Shown piece after piece: positions 9,137 to 16,656 of a stretch of DNA of 64,000 nt. Both the position numbers and the translations under genes were made by a program. The notes under the pieces are model-generated. The model ran no database searches and was not told the DNA's origin. It worked only from the letters and a program-made list of their open reading frames with translations. The first letter of the stretch is position 1; each line of letters starts with the position of its first letter. The stretch is from an uncultured Bacteroidia bacterium (GTDB lineage Bacteria; Bacteroidota; Bacteroidia; Bacteroidales; ML635J-15), in NCBI GenBank assembly GCA_902776565.1, contig CACYQN010000001.1:124001-188000 (forward strand), in the 5' to 3' direction.

Positions 9137-10438
9137 ATGGATAACAGACTCCCTTTGATTCAAGAAGCCGACCTTAAAGGCAAAATCGTACTCGTAAGAG
9201 TTGACCACAACGTAGTTAAGTCGGGTGTAATTCACGACCCGTACAGAATTGATGCAACTTTTGGAACTTTGTTCTACATACTTTCCAAGGGCGGAAAAAT
9301 AATCCTTATGACGCACGTTGGTCGTCCGAAGGACAAGAAGACTGGCAAGATTACAATTGATGCCAAGACATCGGTACAGCCGATTGTTGATTACCTGGAG
9401 AACAAGCTTCACATAAAGATTGAAGTGCCGGACTTCTATTCGCACGAAGACAATGGTTACCTGAGTATCGAAACCAATGTAAACCATAGCATCCGCCGTT
9501 TGCGCAACCACGATGTCGATATGATTTACTTGCCGAATACCCGTTGGTTTACCGGCGAGGAGGCAAAAGGCGAGGAGCAGGAGCGCTTTGCAAACCAGCT
9601 TGCAGGTTTGGCCGACATTTATGTCAACGATGCATTCGGCAGCTGGCAGGCTCACGCTTCAACCGTTGGCGTTACAAAGTACTTGCCGTCGTATGCAGGT
9701 TTCCTTATGCAGCGCGAAATAGAGAACTTGAACCGTATTTTCGAGGCAGAGAGCCCGTTTGTTGCAGTTGTGGCTGGTAGTAAGTTCGATACCAAGATTG
9801 AATCACTTTACGCTCTGTTGAAGAAGGCTGACAAACTTGTTCTCGGCGGTGTAATTTACAATGCATACTTGTGCGCAAAATATGGATTCAAGATTAAGGG
9901 CGTTGAGGAAGATGATGTTAAGTTGGCAAAGGAATTTGTTGACTATGCAAAGCAGTATCCAGGAAAGATTGTCGAGATGCCTATTATCTGCGAATCGGAT
10001 GTTTTTGGTGAGAGGATAGAGGGCAAGTACCGTATCCACGACATCCGCAAGGTTGCTCCCGGAACTGAGTTCAACTGGATTATGGATGTTGACCCGCGTT
10101 GCTACGATGAGCCAGAAATAATCGATGTGTTCCACTCGGCAAAGACAATCTTTGTAAATGCAGTTATGGGCTTTGTCCCGCATTTCAATGAGGGTACAAT
10201 CGCTCTCGATACCATTATCGACCAGAATCCGCAGGCTGTGAAGTTGTATGGTGGTGGCGATACAATGCAGGAACTAAAGCGTTTGTTGCCAGGTCTGTAC
10301 ATTATGGCTCTTGATAGCAAGGACTACTATATATTTACTGGAGGTGGCGCAGTGCTGAAGGCTATAGAGCAGAATTCACATCTGGGTATTGCCCCGATAA
10401 AGGCGTTGATAGAGAGCAGGCAAAAAGGAAATGAATAG
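9137..10438 (+). CDS. pgk: Divergent phosphoglycerate kinase
   Basis: The 433-residue protein (usual family length about 390-420) aligns with phosphoglycerate kinase, the ATP-forming step between 1,3-bisphosphoglycerate and 3-phosphoglycerate. Conserved features seen are VRVDHNVV (Asp and Asn of the DFN site), Arg in PYRID, THVGRPKD, NTRW, VNDAFG, GSKFDTKI with both lysines, GGGDT and FTGGGA. Two conserved sites differ. The AHRAHAS element is one residue shorter and reads SWQAHAS, losing the substrate-binding Arg. The WNGPMGVFE element reads VNAVMGFVPHFNEGT, losing the Gly-Pro and the nucleotide-contacting Glu. It may be a lineage-specific functional PGK or a paralogue with another role. It stands alone between two terminators. 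Confidence 0.8.
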   Translation: MDNRLPLIQEADLKGKIVLVRVDHNVVKSGVIHDPYRIDATFGTLFYILSKGGKIILMTHVGRPKDKKTGKITIDAKTSVQPIVDYLENKLHIKIEVPDFYSHEDNGYLSIETNVNHSIRRLRNHDVDMIYLPNTRWFTGEEAKGEEQERFANQLAGLADIYVNDAFGSWQAHASTVGVTKYLPSYAGFLMQREIENLNRIFEAESPFVAVVAGSKFDTKIESLYALLKKADKLVLGGVIYNAYLCAKYGFKIKGVEEDDVKLAKEFVDYAKQYPGKIVEMPIICESDVFGERIEGKYRIHDIRKVAPGTEFNWIMDVDPRCYDEPEIIDVFHSAKTIFVNAVMGFVPHFNEGTIALDTIIDQNPQAVKLYGGGDTMQELKRLLPGLYIMALDSKDYYIFTGGGAVLKAIEQNSHLGIAPIKALIESRQKGNE

Positions 10439-10456
10439 TTATGAGTGAATATTTAA

Positions 10457-10491
10457 GGAATGCCCGGTTGAAAAGTCGGGCATTTCTTTTT
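10457..10491 (+). terminator. Rho-independent terminator after pgk
   Basis: GGAATGCCCG (10457-10466) pairs with CGGGCATTTC (10477-10486) and is followed by TTTT. Confidence 0.8.
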
Positions 10492-10518
10492 GTCAGTCCT
10501 TTCTGATTTGAAAAAACA

Positions 10519-10547
10519 AAATAGGCGAAGTTTCCTTCGCCTATTTG
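10519..10547. terminator. Bidirectional terminator between pgk and the M3 peptidase
   Basis: A perfect 12-bp stem, AAATAGGCGAAG against CTTCGCCTATTT, encloses a four-base loop. T-rich runs lie on both sides when read on each strand. It mainly serves the minus-strand peptidase gene ending at 10569 and backs up the pgk terminator. Confidence 0.85.
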
Positions 10548-10568
10548 TCTTTTTGTAGTATTTGTCGG

Positions 10569-12689
10569 TTATTTCAAACCTCTATTCTTCAGCAGCGGTT
10601 CAATTGATGGTTCCTGACCGCGGAAACGCTTGTAGAGAACCATTGCGTCTTCGGTATTGCCGTTCTGCAGGACATTGTAGCGGAAAGCATCGGCGGTCTT
10701 CTTGTCGAAAACTCCGTTTTCCTTGAAGGCTTCGAAGGCATCGTTGTCGAGGACTGCTGCCCATGTGTAGCCGTAGTAGCCTGCGCTGTATCCGCCCGAG
10801 AATACATGCTGGAAGTATGTGCTTCTGTAGCGCGAGATGATTTCTGGAATCAAGCCTATTTTCTGCATTTCTGCATCCTCGAAGTCGGGAAGCTTGATTT
10901 CGGTCGGTTCGCTGATGTTGGCGTATGCCATATCGAGCAAAGATGCTGCAATGAGTTCGGTGTTGATGAATCCCTGTCCGTAGGTTGATGCTGCTTCAAT
11001 CTTGTTGATGAGCGAATCGGGAATAACTTCGCCGGTCTGGTAATGTTTTGCATACATCTTCATAACTTCGGGATAGCCAGCCCACTGTTCCATAACCTGC
11101 GACGGCAGTTCAACAAAGTCGCGCGAAACATTTGTTCCCGACAGCGATTCGTAGCGGCAGTCGGTAAGTATGCTGTGAAGTGCGTGTCCGAACTCGTGGA
11201 AGAGGGTAGAAGTTTCGTCGAAGTTGAGTAGCGAAGGCTTGTCGCCCGATGGTTTTGTGAAGTTCAATACCAATGATACTAAAGGTATGATTTTCTTGCC
11301 GTCCTTGGTGTACGACTGTTCACGGAAATTGGTCATCCAAGCACCGCTACGCTTGCTCTCGCGTGGGAAGAAGTCCATGTAGAGTATTGCGATAACATTG
11401 TTGTTTTCAGTTACTTCGTAAACAACAGCATCGGGATGGTAAACTGGAATATTCTTGTTTTCGCGGAACTCGATGCCATAGAGCTTGTTGGCAACCATAA
11501 ACATTCCGTCGCGAACATTGTCGAGCGAGAAGTATGGACGGATAACATCGTCGTCGAGGTCGTATTTCTGCTTGCGGAGGGTTTCGCTGTAGTAGCGCCA
11601 GTCGCAAGGTTCGAGCTTGAAGTTTCCGCCTTCAGCGTCAATCATCTTCTGGTATTCGGCTGCTTCTTCCTTTGCCTTTGCAAGTGCTGGAGTCCAAACC
11701 TGCATCAAAAGTTCGTCAACAGCTTCGGGAGTCTTTGCCATGTTGTCGTCGAGGACGTATGCAGCGTGCGACTTGTAACCGAGAATGTTAGCCTTTTCCA
11801 AGCGAAGGTTTACAATTTCGTTGATGATTGCCCTGTTGTCGGTTTCGCCCGATGTGCAACGGGTTGAGTATGCAGTCCAGAGTTCCTTGCGGAGTTCACG
11901 GTCCTTGCAGTTCATCAGGAACGGCTCCATGCTCGGCAGGTGGATTGTGAAAACATATTTGCCCTTGGTTTCTTCCGATTCGTTGCCGAGTTCCAAAGCG
12001 GCGGCAAGTTGACCTTCGGTGCAACCTTCGAGACGGGCAACATCGTCAACCACAAGCTTGTAGTCGTTGGTGGCTTTAAGCACATTGTTGCCGAACTTCA
12101 TTGTAAGCAACGAAAGTTTTTCGTTGATTTCGCGGAAACGAGCCTGCTTTTCGGCTGGAACGTTTGCACCGCCACGAACAAAACCCTTGTAGGTTTCTTC
12201 CAAAAGACGCATCTGCACTGGCTCAAGGTTGAGCGATTCGCGTTGGTCGTAAACTGCCTTGATGCGCTCGAACAACTTGGCGTTGAGGCTTATGTCGTCG
12301 CCATGTTGCGAAAGTTTCGGGAGAATTTCTTCGGAAATTTGTTCCATTTCGGGCGAGTTGATACATTCTGCAAGGTTGAAGAAAATGCTTTCTACTCTTG
12401 TCAGTAACGAACCGCTCTCTTCAAGAGCTTCAATTGTATTTTCAAAGGTCGGTGCGTCTGGATTGTTGACGATAGCGTCAATTTCTTCCTTGTTCACCTT
12501 CATTGCTTCTTCGAAAGCGGGGATGTAGTGTTCGGTCTTGATTTTATCGAACGGCGGAACGCCATATTCGGATGTCCATTCCTGCAAGAGCGGATTGTCC
12601 TGCTTGTCTTCTGTTTCTGTCTTCTTGTTGCACGAACTTACCATAATCAATAGTGTTAATGCGGTTAAAATAAAAATGTTCTTCTTCAT
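10569..12689 (-). CDS. dcp: M3 family metallopeptidase lipoprotein (peptidyl-dipeptidase Dcp type)
   Basis: The 706-residue protein starts with a lipoprotein signal (hydrophobic core, then LIMVSSC with Cys20), so it should be anchored in the envelope facing the periplasm. The zinc site HEFGH, preceded by LF and followed by ALH, lies near residues 498-502. The C-terminal part has the M3 sequence SGGYSAGYYGYTWA and a late ARG-rich end. Family members remove dipeptides from the C-terminus of short peptides (Dcp) or cut oligopeptides internally; the close fit to Dcp length and the N-terminal region NPLLQEW favours Dcp. It is a single gene with its own promoter and terminator. Protein-degrading gut Bacteroidales often carry exported M3 enzymes. 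Confidence 0.93.
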   Translation of the reverse strand: MKKNIFILTALTLLIMVSSCNKKTETEDKQDNPLLQEWTSEYGVPPFDKIKTEHYIPAFEEAMKVNKEEIDAIVNNPDAPTFENTIEALEESGSLLTRVESIFFNLAECINSPEMEQISEEILPKLSQHGDDISLNAKLFERIKAVYDQRESLNLEPVQMRLLEETYKGFVRGGANVPAEKQARFREINEKLSLLTMKFGNNVLKATNDYKLVVDDVARLEGCTEGQLAAALELGNESEETKGKYVFTIHLPSMEPFLMNCKDRELRKELWTAYSTRCTSGETDNRAIINEIVNLRLEKANILGYKSHAAYVLDDNMAKTPEAVDELLMQVWTPALAKAKEEAAEYQKMIDAEGGNFKLEPCDWRYYSETLRKQKYDLDDDVIRPYFSLDNVRDGMFMVANKLYGIEFRENKNIPVYHPDAVVYEVTENNNVIAILYMDFFPRESKRSGAWMTNFREQSYTKDGKKIIPLVSLVLNFTKPSGDKPSLLNFDETSTLFHEFGHALHSILTDCRYESLSGTNVSRDFVELPSQVMEQWAGYPEVMKMYAKHYQTGEVIPDSLINKIEAASTYGQGFINTELIAASLLDMAYANISEPTEIKLPDFEDAEMQKIGLIPEIISRYRSTYFQHVFSGGYSAGYYGYTWAAVLDNDAFEAFKENGVFDKKTADAFRYNVLQNGNTEDAMVLYKRFRGQEPSIEPLLKNRGLK

Positions 12690-12712
12690 TTGTGTAAAAA
12701 TTTAATGGGAGA

Positions 12713-12720
12713 CAAAGATA
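12713..12720 (-). promoter_or_regulatory. -7 promoter element for the M3 peptidase gene
   Basis: On the minus strand this reads TATCTTTG, a full TAnnTTTG match, 23 bases before the start codon at 12689. A clear -33 element was not seen. Confidence 0.55.
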
Positions 12721-12748
12721 TTATTTTTTGAGTTACGGAAACTTCTTT

Positions 12749-12780
12749 TTTGGTTATTATTTCTTTAATGACTACTTTTG
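12749..12780 (+). promoter_or_regulatory. Promoter for the VanX/DdpX-like gene
   Basis: TTTG (12749-12752), 20 bases, then TACTTTTG (12773-12780) match both Bacteroidota promoter elements. The start codon at 12805 follows 24 bases later. This promoter is divergent from that of the M3 peptidase. Confidence 0.65.
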
Positions 12781-12804
12781 CATTTGTAATTAAAAGGTAA
12801 AATA

Positions 12805-13584
12805 ATGAAAACAAGAACATTTTTGAACGTTGCTATTTTGCTGACATTGTGCGGTTTAATGTTTTCCTGCAAGAACAATGAGAAGAATAGTGCAGTAGAA
12901 GAAAATAAGGAAAAAGAAGCTGTTGTTGAAGATGTCAATGCAGGAAACACTGCTGACACTACCGTTTTGGAAGCATCTAAGGCTGGTTTTGTAGTCGTTA
13001 CAGATGTGGTTCCAGATGCAATTCTTGAAATCCGCTATTTCAGCACCTTTAATTTTATGGGTGTGCGTGTTGACGGTTATAATGCTCCGATAGCATACCT
13101 TACAAAGGAGGCTGCCGACAGTCTAAAGGCTGTTAGCGACGATGTCAAGGCTATGGGCTACCGCCTGAAGATTTTCGATGCATATCGTCCTCAATGTGCT
13201 GTTGACCATTTTGTACGTTGGTCGCAAGAAGCTTCCGATACGCTTATGAAACGCTATTTTTATCCGGATATTGAGAAGCCTCGTCTTTTTGAAGAAGGCT
13301 ACATTGCAAAGAAGAGCAGACATACCTGCGGTTCAACAATCGACCTTACGCTTTTTGACATGAACACAGAAAAGGAGGTTGACATGGGCTCTCCGTTTGA
13401 TTGGTTAGGCGAGGAAAGCCATCCCGATTATGCAGGAGTTACTCCCGAACAGCACAAAAACCGTATGATTCTGCGCGATGCAATGGTTCGCCATGGTTTC
13501 AGAGGCATTAGCACCGAATGGTGGCATTTTGTACTGAAGAACGAGCCTTACCCCAATACATATTTTACATTTGTGATTGAATAA
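12805..13584 (+). CDS. D-alanyl-D-alanine dipeptidase family lipoprotein (M15D, VanX/DdpX type)
   Basis: The 259-residue product has a lipoprotein signal ending in LMFSC, then about 35 charged linker residues. The catalytic region shows the M15D pattern: IFDAYRPQCAV, then SRHTCGSTIDLT near residue 170 (zinc His and Asp) and TEWWHF near residue 238 (catalytic Glu and zinc His). These enzymes cleave D-Ala-D-Ala to D-alanine. In VanX this supports glycopeptide resistance, but with no vanH or vanA-like neighbours a role in recycling cell-wall dipeptide in the periplasm is more likely. It has its own promoter and terminator. The family call is firm; the resistance role is not supported. Confidence 0.9.
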   Translation: MKTRTFLNVAILLTLCGLMFSCKNNEKNSAVEENKEKEAVVEDVNAGNTADTTVLEASKAGFVVVTDVVPDAILEIRYFSTFNFMGVRVDGYNAPIAYLTKEAADSLKAVSDDVKAMGYRLKIFDAYRPQCAVDHFVRWSQEASDTLMKRYFYPDIEKPRLFEEGYIAKKSRHTCGSTIDLTLFDMNTEKEVDMGSPFDWLGEESHPDYAGVTPEQHKNRMILRDAMVRHGFRGISTEWWHFVLKNEPYPNTYFTFVIE

Positions 13585-13593
13585 ACTTATACA

Positions 13594-13622
13594 AGCATCT
13601 GTTCGTCAGATGCTTTTTTTTA
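13594..13622 (+). terminator. Rho-independent terminator after the M15D gene
   Basis: AGCATCTG (13594-13601) and CAGATGCT (13607-13614) form a perfect stem followed by a T run. The T run overlaps the last bases of the convergent miaA gene. Confidence 0.88.
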
Positions 13623-14540
13623 GTTTTTCATCAATTCCAATATCTTTCCGACCTTTTCTTCCATGCTCAGATTTCCGTCGAGCCAATGGATTTCAATGCC
13701 GTCGCGCTCCATTTTGCGGAACCAGGTCATCTGACGTTTTGCAAAGCGATGAATGGATGTGTTCAGTTGTTCGAACATTTCGTCGTAGCTGATTTTGCCT
13801 TGCAGATACCAAGCCAAGTATTTGTATTCCAGTCCGTAATATTCTAGACTTTCGTACGAAATGCCATTCTTGACAAGCCGTTCCACTTCTTCGACCATGC
13901 CATTTTCGAGGCGTTGTTTCAGCCGTGCGGTTATGCGCTGTCGGCGTTGTTCGCGGTCGAAGATGATGCCGATGTTCAGTGAGTTGAGATTGCGGTTGCT
14001 AGTCGTGCTGAATGGATTTCTCTTTGTGTATTCGGCAATTTCAATTGCTCGGATTGCACGCTTGGCTGTGTCGTAGTCGCTGTTGTTGTTCAGCGGTTTG
14101 TAGGTGCGAAGTATGATTTCAAGTTCTTCTATTGTCTTGCCTTCCAGTGATTTGCGTAAATTTTGGTCTTCGGGAACATTGGGAAGGTTGTAGTTCTTCA
14201 GAACCGATTCAATGTAAAGTCCTGTGCCACCGCATAGTACGGGAATCATTCCGCGTGAGCGAATGTCATCGTAGGCTTTGAAGAAGTCGCTTTGGTACTC
14301 GAAGACATTGTATTTTTCTCCGGCATCAAGTATGTCGATAAGGTGGTAGGGGATGAGTTGTCCGTCGATTGTGTATTCGTCGATGTCCTTGCCGGTTCCG
14401 ATGTCCATGCCACGGTAAACTTGACGGCTGTCGGCGCTGATGATTTCTGTGCCAAGTGCTTTCGCAAGGTGTACAGCAACGCCTGTTTTTCCGCCTGCCG
14501 TTGCGCCCATTATGCTTATGAGGTTGTATTTAGTTTCCAC
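13620..14540 (-). CDS. miaA: tRNA dimethylallyltransferase
   Basis: MiaA adds an isopentenyl group to N6 of A37 in tRNAs that read codons starting with U, improving decoding. The 306-residue product has normal length. The P-loop GATAGGKT is at residues 12-19, followed by the substrate-contacting SADSRQVYRGMDIGTGK, then LCGGTGLYI. The C-terminal part carries GLEYKYLAWYL and ends with the FAKRQMTWFRK region that contacts tRNA. It is convergent with the dipeptidase gene and appears monocistronic. A TATCTTGC sequence upstream on the minus strand could be a weak -7 element. Confidence 0.97.
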   Translation of the reverse strand: METKYNLISIMGATAGGKTGVAVHLAKALGTEIISADSRQVYRGMDIGTGKDIDEYTIDGQLIPYHLIDILDAGEKYNVFEYQSDFFKAYDDIRSRGMIPVLCGGTGLYIESVLKNYNLPNVPEDQNLRKSLEGKTIEELEIILRTYKPLNNNSDYDTAKRAIRAIEIAEYTKRNPFSTTSNRNLNSLNIGIIFDREQRRQRITARLKQRLENGMVEEVERLVKNGISYESLEYYGLEYKYLAWYLQGKISYDEMFEQLNTSIHRFAKRQMTWFRKMERDGIEIHWLDGNLSMEEKVGKILELMKN

Positions 14541-14614
14541 GCGCTGAATTTTTGCGCAAGATAATGCTTTTTTGCGAGGGTAGAAAATTGTCTCTGAATT
14601 TTAAAAATTTAGTC

Positions 14615-14753
14615 CTTTCGGATTTACAACCTTTAGCTCGCCCTATGGGCAATCCGAAAGTCTTGAATATAAGCATTTGCAATGCGCAGGGAGAGCAAAC
14701 TTAAGCGGATTAAAAATCCTTATATTCATATAGTCTGGATTACAAATCCAGAC
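14615..14753. repeat. REP-like cluster of four GGATT/AATCC hairpins
   Basis: Four hairpins lie within 140 bases. CTTTCGGATT (14615-14624) pairs with AATCCGAAAG (14651-14660), and GCCC-TAT-GGGC sits in its loop. GCATT-TGC-AATGC is at 14673-14685. GGATT-AAA-AATCC is at 14707-14719. GTCTGGATT-ACA-AATCCAGAC is at 14733-14753, followed by a run of seven T. Three of the four share the GGATT/AATCC core. No gene is present in 14541-14884. The last hairpin could act as a plus-strand terminator, but no plus-strand gene precedes it. Confidence 0.6.
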
Positions 14754-14884
14754 AACTTTTTTTGCGAATCAAACCTATTTTTAAGGATTTGTACATTGAA
14801 AAAATGACAAATTTTTGTCCGTATCTTGTATTAAAAATTGTAAAAATAGTAATTTGTTTATAACTAATACGTTATGAGCGTTTG

Positions 14885-14964
14885 TTACAAGTTTTACTAG
14901 GTTTTTGAGGCTTTGATTTACAAGTTTTACTACCTTTTTTCGGTGCAAATTTACAAGTTTTACT
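14885..14964. repeat. Three-copy TTACAAGTTTTACT array at the 3' end of the ATPase gene
   Basis: Copies of TTACAAGTTTTACT start at 14885, 14918 and 14951. The spacer after the first begins AGGTTTTT, and that after the second begins ACCTTTTTT. The ATPase stop codon lies inside the third copy. Bases 14918-14964 recur with one mismatch at 16339-16385, on the other side of the gene. Confidence 0.85.
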
Positions 14965-16321
14965 GATGCCTTTTGTTTGGCAGAGTGTCATTGCGTTTTA
15001 GATTCTCGGCGAGAGCAAATACTGCATATTGCGGAATAGTAAGTATGTCGCGTTCTGCATTGTAACCAAAGTTACTAGCCGAAATCTTTATTGCCGTGCT
15101 TCGAGGATTGAAATTTCTGAAACTTTCGAGTGAATTCAACTTGCTGTCGCCTTTCTTGACATCAATCGGCAGTACCGAGCCTTGATTTTCGACAATGAAC
15201 TCGAATTCGTTGGAATTCTTTCCTGTCCAGAAGTATAATGGTATGTCCTTCGCTGTAAATTCATCGGCAACATAATTCTCGTAAAAGATGCCAGAAAGTG
15301 TGTTGCGCCTGTCCTTGGCAAAGAAATCCGCCTGTGAAGTCTTGCTTTGGTAGGTGAACATTCCTTCGTCACAAAGGTATATGCGGAAAAGGCCTTCTGT
15401 ATCTTCTACTAATGGAAGTGTTACTTTTCCTGTCATTCTTCGGCTGCGGTAGATGATGTTTGCAAGTTCAAGCCATTGGAAAGCATTGAAATAGTCGCGG
15501 TTCGACTTCCCAGTTTCAATCTGCGTAATCTTGAAATTCTTGTTTTCCTTGTTCAGTTGCTTGAATATGTTGCCGTATATGTTGCGGGTTTTTAAAATTG
15601 TTTCGTTTGAAACATTATATGTGTACATATCAGCAAGATAGTTGGAATATACGCTGCCGATTACCTTGTTGGCTTCCACATACGATTTTTCTCCGATGAA
15701 AGTGTCAAGTGCTTCGGGAAGTCCGCCGATACTGAGGAATTCGTGGAGTAAATCCATTGCAAGTTCGTGCTCGTAAGGTTTCAGCGGGGTGATGGTTTCG
15801 TATGCCGACCTTATTCTTTCGAGCAGTATTTTGTTGGTATTCAGCAGGTATTCTTCAAAAGTCATTGGATACACAAAGAGCGAATCGACTTTGCCCACAG
15901 GGAAAAGGAAGTCGTTGCTGTCGGATTTGCTTTGCTGGCGAATGGAAAGTCGTACCAGTGAGCCTGTGGCGATTATGGGTAGTTCCGGGTAGTCCTGACA
16001 GAAATATTTCAGCGACGACAACACCTGATGGCATTGCTGTACTTCATCGAATATCAATGGTAAGTCGGGACTTATCCGCTTTGAAAATCTTGTCTCGATA
16101 TATTTAAGGTATTCTTCTGGATTTGATGTAGTTGAAAAAAAATCAGCCGACTGGTTGTCCTTTTTCAAGTCGATATATACAAAGTCGCGAAAATGTTTCT
16201 TTGCAAACAGTTCCTTGGCTAGATATGTCTTGCCAATCTGTCTTGCTCCCCAAATGACAAGCGGTTTCCTACGCTTGCTTTCAAACCACGCTTCCAAATC
16301 TTTTATTGCGAGCCTTTCCAT
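14960..16321 (-). CDS. AAA ATPase with C-terminal DUF4143 domain, bracketed by direct repeats
   Basis: The 453-residue protein from ATG 16319-16321 has a P-loop GARQIGKT at residues 25-32, Walker B LPLIFDEVQQC near residue 90, and a sensor-like IATGSLVRLS. The C-terminal half is DUF4143: GIFYENYVADE, then FEFIV...PIDVKKG, which resembles a PD-(D/E)XK nuclease fold. These proteins form a large, patchily distributed family with no settled function. A longer frame opens at TTG 16396, but its extra 25 residues (repeats of VKLVNL type) come from translated repeat DNA, so I prefer the ATG. No partner gene is adjacent. The flanking repeats suggest the gene is a self-contained unit that was inserted or moved. 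Confidence 0.85.
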   Translation of the reverse strand: MERLAIKDLEAWFESKRRKPLVIWGARQIGKTYLAKELFAKKHFRDFVYIDLKKDNQSADFFSTTSNPEEYLKYIETRFSKRISPDLPLIFDEVQQCHQVLSSLKYFCQDYPELPIIATGSLVRLSIRQQSKSDSNDFLFPVGKVDSLFVYPMTFEEYLLNTNKILLERIRSAYETITPLKPYEHELAMDLLHEFLSIGGLPEALDTFIGEKSYVEANKVIGSVYSNYLADMYTYNVSNETILKTRNIYGNIFKQLNKENKNFKITQIETGKSNRDYFNAFQWLELANIIYRSRRMTGKVTLPLVEDTEGLFRIYLCDEGMFTYQSKTSQADFFAKDRRNTLSGIFYENYVADEFTAKDIPLYFWTGKNSNEFEFIVENQGSVLPIDVKKGDSKLNSLESFRNFNPRSTAIKISASNFGYNAERDILTIPQYAVFALAENLKRNDTLPNKRHQ

Positions 16322-16337
16322 TGCGTCAAATTTGTCA

Positions 16338-16420
16338 GTTACAAGTTTTACTACCTTTTTTCGATGCAAATTTACAAGTTTTACTAGGTTTTTCAAAGGA
16401 AAATTTACAAGTTTTGCTAA
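16338..16420. repeat. Three-copy TTACAAGTTTTACT array at the 5' end of the ATPase gene
   Basis: Copies start at 16339, 16372 and about 16404; the last is degenerate and reads TTGCT. Bases 16339-16385 match 14918-14964 with one mismatch. The gap 16322-16656 otherwise holds AT-rich DNA and the amidase promoter. Confidence 0.85.
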
Positions 16421-16619
16421 ATTGTAAATTATTGAGAATGAATATTTTAGCTTAAAATATTAACAAAAATAGCCAAATTTTAACATTTTGTTAAGTTATG
16501 TTTTTGCGAGAAAGAATCAAAAACCATTTTTGCGCCTCAAAAAACTGATGATGTGGTATGTCGTTTTTGGGGTTCTGTCTGTTCAACATCCATGCGTTAA
16601 AATCTTTGTGTGCAACTTG

Positions 16620-16650
16620 TTGGTTGGGCAGGGCTTTGTCTGTAATTTTG
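16620..16650 (+). promoter_or_regulatory. Promoter for the amidase-comF operon, very close to the start codon
   Basis: TTG (16620-16622), 20 bases, then TAATTTTG (16643-16650) fit both consensus elements. The element ends six bases before ATG 16657, so transcription would start at or next to the start codon. Confidence 0.5.
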
Positions 16651-16656
16651 CAGACG

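Noticed and set aside
12805..13584. VanX-like gene as a glycopeptide resistance locus
   Set aside because: No vanH, vanA/B-type ligase, vanRS or transposon is nearby, and DdpX-like enzymes are common in Gram-negatives for D-Ala-D-Ala recycling.
14733..14763. Terminator of a small RNA or gene upstream
   Set aside because: The hairpin with T run looks like a terminator, but no plus-strand gene or promoter precedes it; it fits better as one of the REP-like hairpins.
16322..16396. Extension of the ATPase to TTG 16396
   Set aside because: The 25 added residues are translated TTACAAGTTTTACT repeat DNA, and the start would be TTG.
16558..16656. Longer amidase with 33 extra N-terminal residues
   Set aside because: The extension lacks a plausible signal and includes the promoter; the MKMRLILL start gives a normal signal peptide.
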